64,000 nucleotides of DNA from assembly GCA_036387135.1 (NCBI GenBank), contig DASVUH010000019.1:62001-126000 (forward strand). Direction: 5' to 3'. Shown here one piece after another: positions 23,057 through 31,522 of this stretch. The DNA comes from JALZCH01 sp036387135 (lineage in GTDB: Bacteria; Acidobacteriota; Blastocatellia; Pyrinomonadales; Pyrinomonadaceae). A program made the translations under genes and the position numbers. Each line of letters starts with the position of its first letter. Within the stretch, counting starts at the first letter, position 1. A model generated the notes under the pieces. It ran no database searches and had not been told where the DNA came from. It worked only from the letters and a program-made list of their open reading frames with translations.

Positions 23057-24991
23057 ATGGCATATTCCGCAGTAACCGATATACATACAACAATTGCAGA
23101 ACCGCACATCCCAAAAGAAAAGCCGCAGGGACGTTATCTTTTCGTTCTGTCGCTCGCCGCGCTCGGCGTCGTTTACGGCGACATCGGCACCTCGCCGCTT
23201 TATGCGATCCGCGAATGTTTTCACGGTCCGCATTCAATCGCGACGGTGCCATTAAATATTCTGGGCGTTTTGTCCTTGATTTTCTGGTCGTTGATTATCG
23301 TTATTTCGATTAAATATCTGGTTTTCGTGCTGCGAGCGGATAATCACGGCGAAGGCGGAATACTTTCGCTGACGGCTTTGGCAACGCCGATAAAACCTTC
23401 CGGGCGAACCGAGCAATGGCTTTTGATTGTCATCGGCATTTTCGGAGCCGCGCTTCTTTACGGCGACGGCGTTCTGACGCCGGCAATCTCGGTTTTGGGC
23501 GCAATGGAAGGCTTGAGCGTGGCGGCGCCGCAATTAAGTCACTTTGTTGTGCCGATTACGATTTTTATTCTCGTTGGGCTGTTTCTTTTGCAAAGTCGCG
23601 GAACGGCGAGCGTCGGCAAGATTTTCGGACCCGTAACATTGTTCTGGTTTTCAATTCTTGCGGCACTTGGCATCGCGCAAATTGTTCACTATCCGCAGGT
23701 TCTTTCCGCGGTCAATCCTTATTACGGCATGGATTTCTTCGTTCGCAACGGCTGGCATGGATTCGTCATTCTCGGCTCGGTCTTTCTGGTCGTGACTGGC
23801 GGCGAGGCGCTCTATGCCGATATGGGGCATTTCGGCACTCGCCCGATACGGATTGCCTGGTTCACGATTGCGCTTCCGGCTTTGCTTTTAAACTACTTCG
23901 GACAAGGCGCGCTGCTGCTTGAAAATCCGGCGATGGCAGAAAATCCTTTTTACAATCTTGCACCCGAGTGGGCTTTATTCCCGATGATTTTGCTGGCGAC
24001 ATTCGCCGCAATAATCGCCTCGCAAGCCGTTATTTCGGGCGCATTTTCACTAACTATGCAGGCTGTTCAGCTCGGATTAACTCCGCGATTGAAAATTCTG
24101 CACACTTCGAGCAAAGAAATCGGACAGATCTACATTCCGGCAGTCAACTGGGCTTTGATGGCGGGCTGTATCGCCATCGTGCTGGGCTTTCAAACATCGA
24201 GCAGATTAGCATCCGCTTACGGCGTGGCGGTAACTTCGACGATGGTTATTACGACGATTTTGTTCTACGGCGTCGCCCGCAAACTTTGGGGCTGGAGCTT
24301 TCTGCCGACTGCGGCGCTGTGTCTGTTTTTTCTCGTTATTGATTTGGCGTTTTTCGGCGCGAACATTATCAAAGTTCTCGACGGCGGCTGGTTTCCGCTC
24401 CTGCTCGCCGCAATTATCTTTACGATGATGATGACGTGGAAAAAGGGTCGCAATATACTCGCCGCTCGGATTCAGGAACAATCCCAGCCGTTGGACGATT
24501 TTTTACAGGAAATCATTAGAAAACCTCCGACGCGAGTTCCCGGCACAGCCGTCTTTATGAACGGGAATGCGTCGAGAACTCCCCCTGCGCTTCTTCATAA
24601 TCTCGAACACAATAAAGTGCTTCACGAGCGCGTTTTGTTTATCACGGTCAAAACGAGACAAGTGCCGTCCGTGGCATCTGAAGACCGCGTACAATTTGAA
24701 GCTCTGGCGAATAATTTTTATCGTTTGCGGGTTTATTACGGTTATATGGAAGACCCGGATATTCCAAATGTCCTGAAAAATCTTAATCAACCGGGACTAA
24801 CCTTAAATCTCCAGGAAATCACTTATTTCCTCGGACGCGAAACCATTATTGCCACCGAGAAACCTTCGGGAATGGCGATTTGGCGAGAAAAGCTTTTCTC
24901 GCTTCTTTCGCGCAATGCCACGACTGCGACGGCTTATTTCTGTCTTCCGCCAGACAGAGTTGTTGAATTGGGCGAACAAATCGAGATTTAG
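23057..24991 (+). CDS. kup: Kup-type potassium uptake transporter
   Basis: The 644-residue protein has the Kup/HAK/KUP signature GVVYGDIGTSPLYAIRECF near residue 35, LLYGDGVLTPAISVLGA, ALYADMGHFG and about twelve membrane helices up to residue 460, followed by the cytoplasmic domain (TAVFMNGNASRTPPALLHNL). It imports K+ by proton symport. The N-terminal 25 residues are polar. Its leader carries the c-di-AMP riboswitch, so uptake should be shut down at high c-di-AMP. The KdpDE-like pair lies just upstream. Confidence 0.95.
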   Translation: MAYSAVTDIHTTIAEPHIPKEKPQGRYLFVLSLAALGVVYGDIGTSPLYAIRECFHGPHSIATVPLNILGVLSLIFWSLIIVISIKYLVFVLRADNHGEGGILSLTALATPIKPSGRTEQWLLIVIGIFGAALLYGDGVLTPAISVLGAMEGLSVAAPQLSHFVVPITIFILVGLFLLQSRGTASVGKIFGPVTLFWFSILAALGIAQIVHYPQVLSAVNPYYGMDFFVRNGWHGFVILGSVFLVVTGGEALYADMGHFGTRPIRIAWFTIALPALLLNYFGQGALLLENPAMAENPFYNLAPEWALFPMILLATFAAIIASQAVISGAFSLTMQAVQLGLTPRLKILHTSSKEIGQIYIPAVNWALMAGCIAIVLGFQTSSRLASAYGVAVTSTMVITTILFYGVARKLWGWSFLPTAALCLFFLVIDLAFFGANIIKVLDGGWFPLLLAAIIFTMMMTWKKGRNILAARIQEQSQPLDDFLQEIIRKPPTRVPGTAVFMNGNASRTPPALLHNLEHNKVLHERVLFITVKTRQVPSVASEDRVQFEALANNFYRLRVYYGYMEDPDIPNVLKNLNQPGLTLNLQEITYFLGRETIIATEKPSGMAIWREKLFSLLSRNATTATAYFCLPPDRVVELGEQIEI

Positions 24992-25032
24992 AGCGAAATG
25001 CGTCGTGACAAAAAAAATGCGAAAATTAGTTG

Positions 25033-26211
25033 ATGAAACAAGCCGAACGCAATCAAGCCGAAGTCACGCGCAAAGGCGCGAATCGAATCCGCGACGGACA
25101 TTTATGGATTTTTAAAAGCGACATCCGCGCCGTAAACTCCGACGGCGGCGCAATCGTCACGGTTTTGGATGAACGCCGCAAATTTTTGGGCAAAGCGTTT
25201 TACAGCGACAAAAGCGAAATCGCTCTGCGTTTTATCACGCGAGACGATGTTCGGATTGACAAAGAATTCTGGCGCAAAAGAATTGTGCAGGCGGCAAAAC
25301 GACGAAAAACGAACGACGAGCAGCGAACAAACGCGCAGCGTTTAATTTTTTCCGAAGGCGATTTGATTTCATCGCTCATCGTTGACGTTTACGCTGATGT
25401 TTTCGTCGTCCAAACTCTCTCGCAAGGCACTGAAAAATTAAAACAAACGTTTGTCGAGATTTTAATCGAAGAATTTGCGCCGCGCGCCATCGTCGAACGC
25501 AACGACGTTCGAGTGCGCCAAAAAGAAGAGCTGGAATTGACGACCGGCATCTTGTACGGCGAAGCGCCCGAAGAAATCGTCATTGAACAGGATGGAATTA
25601 AATTTTACGTCTCGCCGCTCGGCGGACAAAAAACCGGCGCGTTTTTAGACCAGCGCGAAAACCGTCTGGCGCTCAGAAAATACGCTTTCGGAAAAGCGCT
25701 CGATTGTTTTACTTTCAACGGCGGTTTCGCCTTGAATCTGGCGCAAACCTGCGACGAAGTGACGGCAATTGACGTTTCCGAAGACGCAATCGAATTGGCA
25801 AAAAGAAACGCCGCGCTTAACAAAATCGAAAATCTCAAATTTGAAAAGGCTGACGTTTTTGATCGTTTAAAAGATTTGGAAACAGCCGGAGAGAAATTCG
25901 ACACTATCGTTTTAGACCCGCCGGCTTTCGCCAAAAACCGCCAAACAATCGAATCGGCTCTGCGCGGGTACAAAGAAATAAATTTAAAAGCCTTCCGACT
26001 TTTAAACCCGAACGGCATTTTGGCAACCTGCACCTGTTCGTTTCACGCGACCGAAGATTTGTTTTTAGAAACCGTTCTAGCTGCTTCAAGCGATGCGCGC
26101 CGCCGCGTCCAGCTCATTGAAAAACGCGCGCAAAGCTCAGACCATCCGATTTTGCTCGGCGTGCCGGAAACTCATTATTTAAAATGTTTGATTTTGCGCG
26201 CTCTTGATTAA
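25033..26211 (+). CDS. RlmI-like class I SAM-dependent rRNA methyltransferase
   Basis: The 392-residue protein has an N-terminal PUA domain (residues 10-75, with HLWIFKSDIRAV), a connecting domain, and a Rossmann methyltransferase with SAM motif (ALDCFTFNGGFALNLAQTC) and catalytic motif DPPAFAKN followed by CTCSF. Relatives methylate C5 of a cytosine in 23S rRNA. A short positively charged insertion (KRRKTNDEQRTNAQ, residues about 94-107) is encoded by a heptamer-like array and sits in a variable loop. The gene is 41 nt after kup. Confidence 0.9.
   Translation: MKQAERNQAEVTRKGANRIRDGHLWIFKSDIRAVNSDGGAIVTVLDERRKFLGKAFYSDKSEIALRFITRDDVRIDKEFWRKRIVQAAKRRKTNDEQRTNAQRLIFSEGDLISSLIVDVYADVFVVQTLSQGTEKLKQTFVEILIEEFAPRAIVERNDVRVRQKEELELTTGILYGEAPEEIVIEQDGIKFYVSPLGGQKTGAFLDQRENRLALRKYAFGKALDCFTFNGGFALNLAQTCDEVTAIDVSEDAIELAKRNAALNKIENLKFEKADVFDRLKDLETAGEKFDTIVLDPPAFAKNRQTIESALRGYKEINLKAFRLLNPNGILATCTCSFHATEDLFLETVLAASSDARRRVQLIEKRAQSSDHPILLGVPETHYLKCLILRALD
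25297..25331. repeat. Heptamer-like array inside the methyltransferase gene
   Basis: Seven-base units AAACGAC, GAAAAAC, GAACGAC, GAGCAGC, GAACAAA follow in register. The units are more diverged than in the intergenic arrays. They encode a Lys/Arg/Asn-rich insertion. Confidence 0.5.
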
Positions 26212-26217
26212 TGAAAA

Positions 26218-26314
26218 TTGAACCGCCGAGACGCAGAGACGCCGAGAAAAAAAACAAAAGATAAATCTTTTAACTCATTCTTAAACTCGGCGTCTCTACG
26301 TCTCGGCGGTTCAA
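26218..26314. repeat. Inverted repeat of the GAGACGC family, copy 2
   Basis: 29-bp arms (26218-26246 and 26286-26314) with one mismatch. The core is AACCGCCGAGACGCAGAGAC. It lies between convergent genes and ends 11 nt from the S41 protease stop. Confidence 0.9.
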
Positions 26315-26325
26315 ACGAATTTGAT

Positions 26326-27969
26326 TTAGCCGATAATTCTGCCGCCGTTTCTCACCGATTCGACGAGTTTTTTCGAGTCGGGCAAAACTTCGACCGCTTT
26401 GTTTAGCTGCGGATCAATTTCGAGCAGAACTCGCTGCCCGGTTTCGTTGCCGTAAGCCGCTGTGATTATTTCTTCGCGCAGACGAGTTTTAGCAAAATCA
26501 ATTTCGGCGTTGAGATTTTCGGTCGTTAAACCGAGCTTGGCATCTTTGCCGACGAAATCGCGGAAAGCGGAAAAAACCTGGTCGGTAATTGGAAAATCAG
26601 TCGGTCGCAATTCGTGGTCGAACTGCGTTTTGGCAACGCGGTAATTTTCCAGACCGGCAAAGCGCCCGGCGGTGAGCTGACGCGTAAAATAAAACGCGGC
26701 TTCGGCAATGCGCGAGCGAAGTTGCGTAAATTGCTGTCCGGCAACTTTGACATCCGGCTCGATTCCGCCGCCGCCGTAAAAAACTCTGCCGCCCGCAGTC
26801 GTTACGGGCGCGCCTTGCGGAGTCGGAGTCGGAGTCGCCGCGTTTGTTTGATGACCTTGCGTGTAATAGTCGTAAATCGAACCGGCTGAATAATCGCGCT
26901 GCAAAGAGCGACCGTAAGGCGTGTAATAACGCGCTGTCGTCAAAGTCAATCCGGTTTGATAAGGCAAAGTGAAAACTCGCTGGACGAGTCCTTTGCCGAA
27001 CGTGCGCTCGCCGACAATTAAAGCTCTGGCGTAATCCTGCAAAGCTCCGGCGACGATTTCAGACGCGGACGCGGAATAACCGTTGACGACTACGACGAGC
27101 GGAAAATCATGCACAGCGCCGCCGGTTGATTTGTAATCTTCAGTACGAGCGAGTTTTGAACGCCCCCGCACGGAAACTACGGTTTGCCCGCTCGGAACGA
27201 ATTGACTCACCACGTCAATTGATTGCGGCAGCAAACCGCCGGGATTATTGCGAACGTCAAGCACAAGCTGTTTCATTCCCCGCTCTTGCAATTCTTCAAT
27301 CGCTGCGCTCAATTCGTCGCCGGTCGTTTCCTGAAAACCGCCGGTCAAACCGACGTAGCCGACGCCGGGACGCAGCATAAACGCATTGCGAATCGAAGGA
27401 TACGGCACGGCGTCGCGGACGATTTCAAAATCAACCGGCTTGTCGGCTCCGGCGCGTTCGATTTTGATTTTTACCGGCGTTCCGCGCACGCCGCGAACGT
27501 TTTTCGAGACTTCCTGACTCGTCCATTCGCGGGCGTCTTTGCCGTCAACTTCGAGAAATCTGTCGCCGTAGCGCAAACCGGCTTTTTCCGCCGGAGTTCC
27601 TTTGACGATGGCGTGGACGTAAACACCGTCCGTGTATTGAAGAATTGAAACGCCGATGCCGTAAAATCTGGATGATTGGTCTTCCTGAAGTTTCTGAAAT
27701 TCGGCGCGCGTAAAATACGACGAATGCGGGTCGAGCGTCCAGAGCATTCCCTGAATCGAATCTTCCGAGACTTTTTCGTAGTCAATCGGCGAAACGTAAT
27801 TGTCGGCGACGACTCGCAGCGCTTCCGTGTAATCGCTGCGAACTTTTTCAATCGGCGTCGTCGGCTCGGCTTGAGCCGTCAGCGCGCCCGCGCCTTTTCC
27901 GAAAAGTCCGCCGAGAATTGCGCCCGACATAATCACCGCGACGAAAATAATACTGAAAATCTTGCCCAT
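26326..27969 (-). CDS. S41 family C-terminal processing protease (CtpA/Prc type)
   Basis: The 547-residue protein starts with a signal anchor (IFSIIFVAVIMSGAILGGLF), followed by a helical cap, a PDZ domain (residues about 100-175, with KGTPAEKAGLRYGDRFLEV) and the S41 catalytic core. The dyad is Ser301 in YSASASE and Lys326 in TFGKGLVQ, 25 residues apart as in E. coli Tsp. The C-terminal 150 residues are specific to this group and include a Thr/Pro-rich stretch. It is expected to cleave C-terminal tails of envelope proteins. Confidence 0.93.
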   Translation of the reverse strand: MGKIFSIIFVAVIMSGAILGGLFGKGAGALTAQAEPTTPIEKVRSDYTEALRVVADNYVSPIDYEKVSEDSIQGMLWTLDPHSSYFTRAEFQKLQEDQSSRFYGIGVSILQYTDGVYVHAIVKGTPAEKAGLRYGDRFLEVDGKDAREWTSQEVSKNVRGVRGTPVKIKIERAGADKPVDFEIVRDAVPYPSIRNAFMLRPGVGYVGLTGGFQETTGDELSAAIEELQERGMKQLVLDVRNNPGGLLPQSIDVVSQFVPSGQTVVSVRGRSKLARTEDYKSTGGAVHDFPLVVVVNGYSASASEIVAGALQDYARALIVGERTFGKGLVQRVFTLPYQTGLTLTTARYYTPYGRSLQRDYSAGSIYDYYTQGHQTNAATPTPTPQGAPVTTAGGRVFYGGGGIEPDVKVAGQQFTQLRSRIAEAAFYFTRQLTAGRFAGLENYRVAKTQFDHELRPTDFPITDQVFSAFRDFVGKDAKLGLTTENLNAEIDFAKTRLREEIITAAYGNETGQRVLLEIDPQLNKAVEVLPDSKKLVESVRNGGRIIG

Positions 27970-28161
27970 TCGCTTTATCTATTAATCAAATGTTTTGATT
28001 GTTCGTTTCACAAATCTAACCACTTCGGACATCAAATATAACATATTGGTTGCCATCAAAAGGAAAAACTAAACTCTGTCAAAGCCGAAAGCGTAACTGT
28101 CTTTGAATCTTCTTTTGACGGGCTGTTATATTAATAAATCGCGCTTTTAACGCATAATCGA

Positions 28162-28956
28162 ATGAATTTGCCTTTATCCATTATCATTCCCGCATACAAC
28201 GAAGCCGAACGTCTCGGCGCGAGCTTGGAGATTGTCATCCGCTATTTGCGGGACAGCCAAACAAATGCCGAAATAATCGTCGTTGACGACGGCTCGTCGG
28301 ACGCGACGGCTCGAATCGCCGAAGAAATCTTTGCGCGGACGCCGGAAATCAGCGCGCGCGCAATTCGCTGCGAATCGAATCGCGGCAAAGGCTACGCCGT
28401 TAGAACCGGGTTGGCAGCCGCGAGCGGCGAAATCGCTCTTTTCTCCGACGCAGACCTTTCGACTCCGATTGATGAATTAACAAAACTAGTCGAACCGATT
28501 CGAGCGGGCGAAGCCGACGTGACGTTCGGTTCGCGCGCCCTCGACCGCACTCTCATCGGAACGCATCAACCCTGGCGGCGAGAACAGGGCGGAAAAGTTT
28601 TTAATGTCGTGGTCAAAGCTTTAACCGGCTTGCCGTTTTGGGATACGCAGTGCGGTTTTAAAGCGTTTCGGATGTCGGTGTTTCGCCCGCTTTTGCCGGT
28701 GATGAAAATTGACCGTTTCGGTTTCGATGTCGAGTTTTTGTACGCGGCAAATCTCGCCAATTTGCGTTTGAAAGAAATCGCCGTCCGCTGGAATCATTGC
28801 GAAGGCACAAAAGTCAGCGTTCTGCGCGACAGCCGGAGAATGTTTAACGAAGTCCGCCTGATTCGCAAAAACGCCAAACGCGGCGTTTACGATCCGGCGA
28901 TTAAAGCCGTCAACGCCAAATCAATCGAGCTTTCCGGCGCTGAAGCAAAAATTTAA
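28162..28956 (+). CDS. GT2 glycosyltransferase, dolichyl-phosphate glucosyltransferase-like
   Basis: The 264-residue GT-A enzyme has the nucleotide-binding start (LSIIIPAYNEAERLGASL), VVDDGSSDAT, the metal-binding DADLSTP motif and the FWDTQCGFKAFR motif with C-terminal RWNHCEGTKVSVLRD. These match the eukaryotic Alg5-like branch that transfers glucose to polyprenyl phosphate. There is no C-terminal membrane domain. It is expressed divergently from the S41 protease. Confidence 0.9.
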   Translation: MNLPLSIIIPAYNEAERLGASLEIVIRYLRDSQTNAEIIVVDDGSSDATARIAEEIFARTPEISARAIRCESNRGKGYAVRTGLAAASGEIALFSDADLSTPIDELTKLVEPIRAGEADVTFGSRALDRTLIGTHQPWRREQGGKVFNVVVKALTGLPFWDTQCGFKAFRMSVFRPLLPVMKIDRFGFDVEFLYAANLANLRLKEIAVRWNHCEGTKVSVLRDSRRMFNEVRLIRKNAKRGVYDPAIKAVNAKSIELSGAEAKI

Positions 28957-28976
28957 TCGTCGCGGGTTTACATTTT

Positions 28977-29001
28977 AATTTAATAAGTATATTATTAAAT
29001 T
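28977..29001. repeat. Inverted repeat upstream of pdxJ
   Basis: AATTTAATAA and TTATTAAATT flank a 5-nt GTATA centre, a perfect 10-bp-arm inverted repeat 27 nt upstream of the pdxJ start. It could be an operator or a weak hairpin. No regulator can be named. Confidence 0.5.
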
Positions 29002-29027
29002 AAGTAACGAAGCGAGGATTAAATTTT

Positions 29028-29777
29028 ATGCCTGCGAAATTAAACGTCAATATTGATCACGTTGCGACAGTCCGCCAGGCGCGCCGCGCGCCCGAACCGA
29101 GCGTTATTGCCGCCGCCTGCGTCTGCGAACAAGCCGGAGCGCACGGCATCACCGTTCATCTGCGACAAGACCGCCGGCATATTCAAGACAACGACATTCG
29201 ACTGCTCAAACAAATTGTGACGACTTATCTCAACGTCGAAATGGCGGCGACCGAAGAAATGATCGGAATCGCGGTCAAGACAATGCCTGACGCGGTAACG
29301 CTCGTTCCCGAAAATCAATCGGAAATCACGACCGAAGGCGGTTTGAATGTCGTTTCCAATTTTGAAATTGTCCGCGCAAGCGTGGAAACATTGCACGAAA
29401 ACGGAATTTTCACCAGCATTTTTATTGACCCCGACAAACAGCAAATCGAAGCCGCGCACCGAAGCGGAGCCGAACAAATCGAGATTTGCACCGCCGAATA
29501 CGCCGAGCTGACTTTAGGCGGGCGAGCTTCGCATTCCGCAGGCTCGCAAAAAGCCAACCAGGAATTAAAACGTCTCGGCGAGGCAGCCGCATACGCCAAA
29601 TCGCTCGGTCTGGCTGTCGCCGCGGGACACGGCTTGACTTACCGCAACATCGCCGGAGTCGCTTTAATTGCCGATATTACCGAATTCAATATCGGTCACA
29701 ATATCATCTCGCGCTCGATTTTTGTCGGGCTTAATCAAGCCGTGCGCGAGATGATCGAAGCAATCAAGCGCGCTTAA
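29028..29777 (+). CDS. pdxJ: Pyridoxine 5'-phosphate synthase
   Basis: The 249-residue TIM-barrel enzyme joins 1-deoxyxylulose 5-phosphate and 3-amino-2-oxopropyl phosphate in vitamin B6 synthesis. Diagnostic motifs are LNVNIDHVATVRQAR at the N-terminus, GITVHLRQDRRHIQD, the catalytic Glu in LVPENQSE, and AAGHGLTYRNIAGV with EFNIGHNIISRSI at the C-terminus. The length is typical. GAGG lies ten bases before the ATG. No other pdx gene is adjacent. Confidence 0.96.
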   Translation: MPAKLNVNIDHVATVRQARRAPEPSVIAAACVCEQAGAHGITVHLRQDRRHIQDNDIRLLKQIVTTYLNVEMAATEEMIGIAVKTMPDAVTLVPENQSEITTEGGLNVVSNFEIVRASVETLHENGIFTSIFIDPDKQQIEAAHRSGAEQIEICTAEYAELTLGGRASHSAGSQKANQELKRLGEAAAYAKSLGLAVAAGHGLTYRNIAGVALIADITEFNIGHNIISRSIFVGLNQAVREMIEAIKRA

Positions 29778-29786
29778 TTCAGATTT

Positions 29787-30755
29787 TCAAGCCTTTTCGC
29801 TTATCGTTTTCGGATACATCAAAGAAGCAACCACCGACACGCCAATCGTCAGACCGATAAAACCGAGCGACCAGACAATCGGAAATTTTCCGCCGAAAGC
29901 ATCGTTGAGCCAAACCATTTTGAGACCGACGAAAATCAGCACGACCGATAATCCGTATTTCAAAAGGTGGAATTTATCAATCGCTCCGGCGAGCATAAAA
30001 TACATCGCCCGCAGTCCGAGAATTGCAAAAATGTTTGATGTAAAGACGATAAAAGGTTCTTTCGTCAGCGCGAAAATTGCCGGAACCGAATCAACCGCAA
30101 AAATAATGTCGGTTAATTCCAAAAACAGCAAAGCGATAAACAGCGGCGTGGCAAACAAAATGCCGTTTTGGCGAACGAAAAACTTTTGCCCGCGTAATTC
30201 GTCCGTGACGGGAACAAATTTCTTGAAAAGACGAATTAAAAAGTTTTTCTCCGGGTCTATTTCCTTATCAGGCGCAAACATCATTTTAATTCCGGTCAAA
30301 ACCAGAAAAGCGCCGAACAAATAAACAACCCAGTGAAACTGCATCAGCCATGCGCCCGCACCGATAAAAATCGCTCTAAAGACGAGCGCGCCGATTATTC
30401 CGTAAAAAAGCACGCGGTGCTGATATTTCGGCGGAATGGCGAAATATCCGAAAACCAAAACGAAAACGAAAATGTTATCAACCGATAAAGCCTTTTCGAT
30501 CAGATAGCCGGTTAAAAATTCGAGCGAAACGGCTTTTGCGGTTTCCGCGCCGAAATTAGACGCGGCGAAATAATAAAGTCCGGTGTTGAAAACAAGCGCC
30601 AAGCTGACCCAAACGACGCTCCAGGCGCTCGCTTCTTTAAACGAAACTTCGTGCGCGTTGCGATGAAAAACGCCCAAATCCAGAGCCAGCATCAGCAGCA
30701 CGAACAACAGAAATCCGAGATAAAACAAATAATATTCGGCAAACGGAAAAAGCAT
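29787..30755 (-). CDS. TerC/Alx family membrane protein, probable Mn2+ exporter
   Basis: The 322-residue protein has about nine membrane segments and the TerC motifs: ALDLGVFHR near residue 28, EKALSVDNIFVFVLVFGYF, and LLFLELTDIIFAVDSVPAIFA with conserved Asp residues in membrane helices. Family members Alx and MeeF export Mn2+ and protect against manganese toxicity. Its leader carries a yybP-ykoY riboswitch, which supports a Mn2+-linked role. The gene converges on pdxJ with a 9-nt gap. Confidence 0.9.
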   Translation of the reverse strand: MLFPFAEYYLFYLGFLLFVLLMLALDLGVFHRNAHEVSFKEASAWSVVWVSLALVFNTGLYYFAASNFGAETAKAVSLEFLTGYLIEKALSVDNIFVFVLVFGYFAIPPKYQHRVLFYGIIGALVFRAIFIGAGAWLMQFHWVVYLFGAFLVLTGIKMMFAPDKEIDPEKNFLIRLFKKFVPVTDELRGQKFFVRQNGILFATPLFIALLFLELTDIIFAVDSVPAIFALTKEPFIVFTSNIFAILGLRAMYFMLAGAIDKFHLLKYGLSVVLIFVGLKMVWLNDAFGGKFPIVWSLGFIGLTIGVSVVASLMYPKTISEKA

Positions 30756-30797
30756 TCGATAAATCTCCTTTTAAGGTTTTGAGCCGTAAAAGGAAAA

Positions 30798-30833
30798 ACC
30801 TTTCACGACTGTGTTTTTTCAGCCGTAAAAGGT
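30798..30833 (-). terminator. Expression-platform hairpin of the Mn2+ riboswitch
   Basis: On the minus strand ACCTTTTACGGCTG pairs with CAGTCGTGAAAGGT (two wobble-type differences) around an 8-nt loop and is followed by TTTTT. Its 5' arm uses the conserved ACCTTT of the aptamer, so aptamer closure and terminator should be mutually exclusive. Confidence 0.75.
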
Positions 30834-30925
30834 CTCGATTTTTCCCCGATGCGCCGGATTGTTTGGCTTAAACAATCGTATTGACGACGCAACGGACCGC
30901 TTTGGGTAATCTACTCCCCCGAATA
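30827..30925 (-). promoter_or_regulatory. yybP-ykoY (manganese) riboswitch upstream of the TerC family gene
   Basis: The leader shows the conserved blocks of the class in order: GGGGGAGTAG at the 5' side, GTCGTCAATACG at the junction, a GATTGTTT/AAACAATC hairpin, and CGAGACCTTT at the 3' side. Known members sense Mn2+ and control exporters such as alx and mntP. The downstream gene is a TerC/Alx homologue, which agrees. Confidence 0.85.
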
Positions 30926-30978
30926 TGTTAAGAAGAGAATAAATAAAACCTTATTTTTTTGTCAAGTTTCCAACCGCA

Positions 30979-31018
30979 AAAAAGCGATTTGATTTCACGT
31001 GAAATCAAATCGCTTTTT
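30979..31018. terminator. Perfect 40-bp palindromic terminator after atpC
   Basis: AAAAAGCGATTTGATTTCAC is followed directly by its reverse complement, with no loop, centred on CACGTG. A and T runs on both sides allow termination in both directions: atpC on the minus strand and anything entering from the other side. Confidence 0.88.
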
Positions 31019-31040
31019 ATTCTATTAAGGTTTTACTTTT

Positions 31041-31439
31041 TTAACGTCCGGCGGCTAACTGTAAACGAGCTTCGGCGCGCTCAAAACGGTCGCGGGCGTC
31101 TTCCAATTCTTCGCCGCTCAAATTTGCCATCGTGCGGTCAATCGAATCAATTTCTGCGCGCGCTGCCGCAGTGTCAATTTCGTCGGAAAACTCCGCCGTA
31201 TCAGCCAATACGGAAACGCGGTCGTTGCTGACTTCGATAAAACCGCCGGAAACAACCATTCGTCTGGTGTCCGCGCCTTTGACATAAGTCAAAATGCCGG
31301 ATTTCAAACCGGAAATCAAAGCGGCGTGTCCGGGCAAAATTCCCAATTCGCCTTCTCTGCCCGGAACCGTCACCGAATCAACCGTTTCGCTGACCACGCT
31401 GCGTTCGGGCGTGACTATTTCTAATTTTAAATCTGCCAC
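31041..31439 (-). CDS. atpC: ATP synthase F1 epsilon subunit
   Basis: The 132-residue protein has the epsilon beta-sandwich (LKLEIVTPERSVVSETVDSV, then VPGREGELGILPGHAALI) and the C-terminal helical hairpin. The start is GTG 31439. No Shine-Dalgarno is visible because a heptamer palindrome fills the space after atpD. It is the central-stalk regulatory subunit. Confidence 0.95.
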   Translation of the reverse strand: MADLKLEIVTPERSVVSETVDSVTVPGREGELGILPGHAALISGLKSGILTYVKGADTRRMVVSGGFIEVSNDRVSVLADTAEFSDEIDTAAARAEIDSIDRTMANLSGEELEDARDRFERAEARLQLAAGR

Positions 31440-31451
31440 TTTTTAAATAAT

Positions 31452-31515
31452 GATGAATGCGGAATGATGAATGATGAACTAAATTTAATTCATCATTCAT
31501 CATTCCGCATTCATC
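31452..31515. repeat. Heptamer palindrome between atpD and atpC
   Basis: A 64-bp inverted repeat with one mismatched pair and no loop, built of AATGATG/AATGCGG heptamers on the left and CATCATT/CCGCATT on the right. It separates the stop of atpD from the GTG of atpC. Confidence 0.9.
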
Positions 31516-31522
31516 GTTTTCA

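Noticed and set aside
22738..23313. 191-codon plus-strand open frame across the kup leader
   Set aside because: It overlaps the riboswitch, its terminator and the kup start in another frame.
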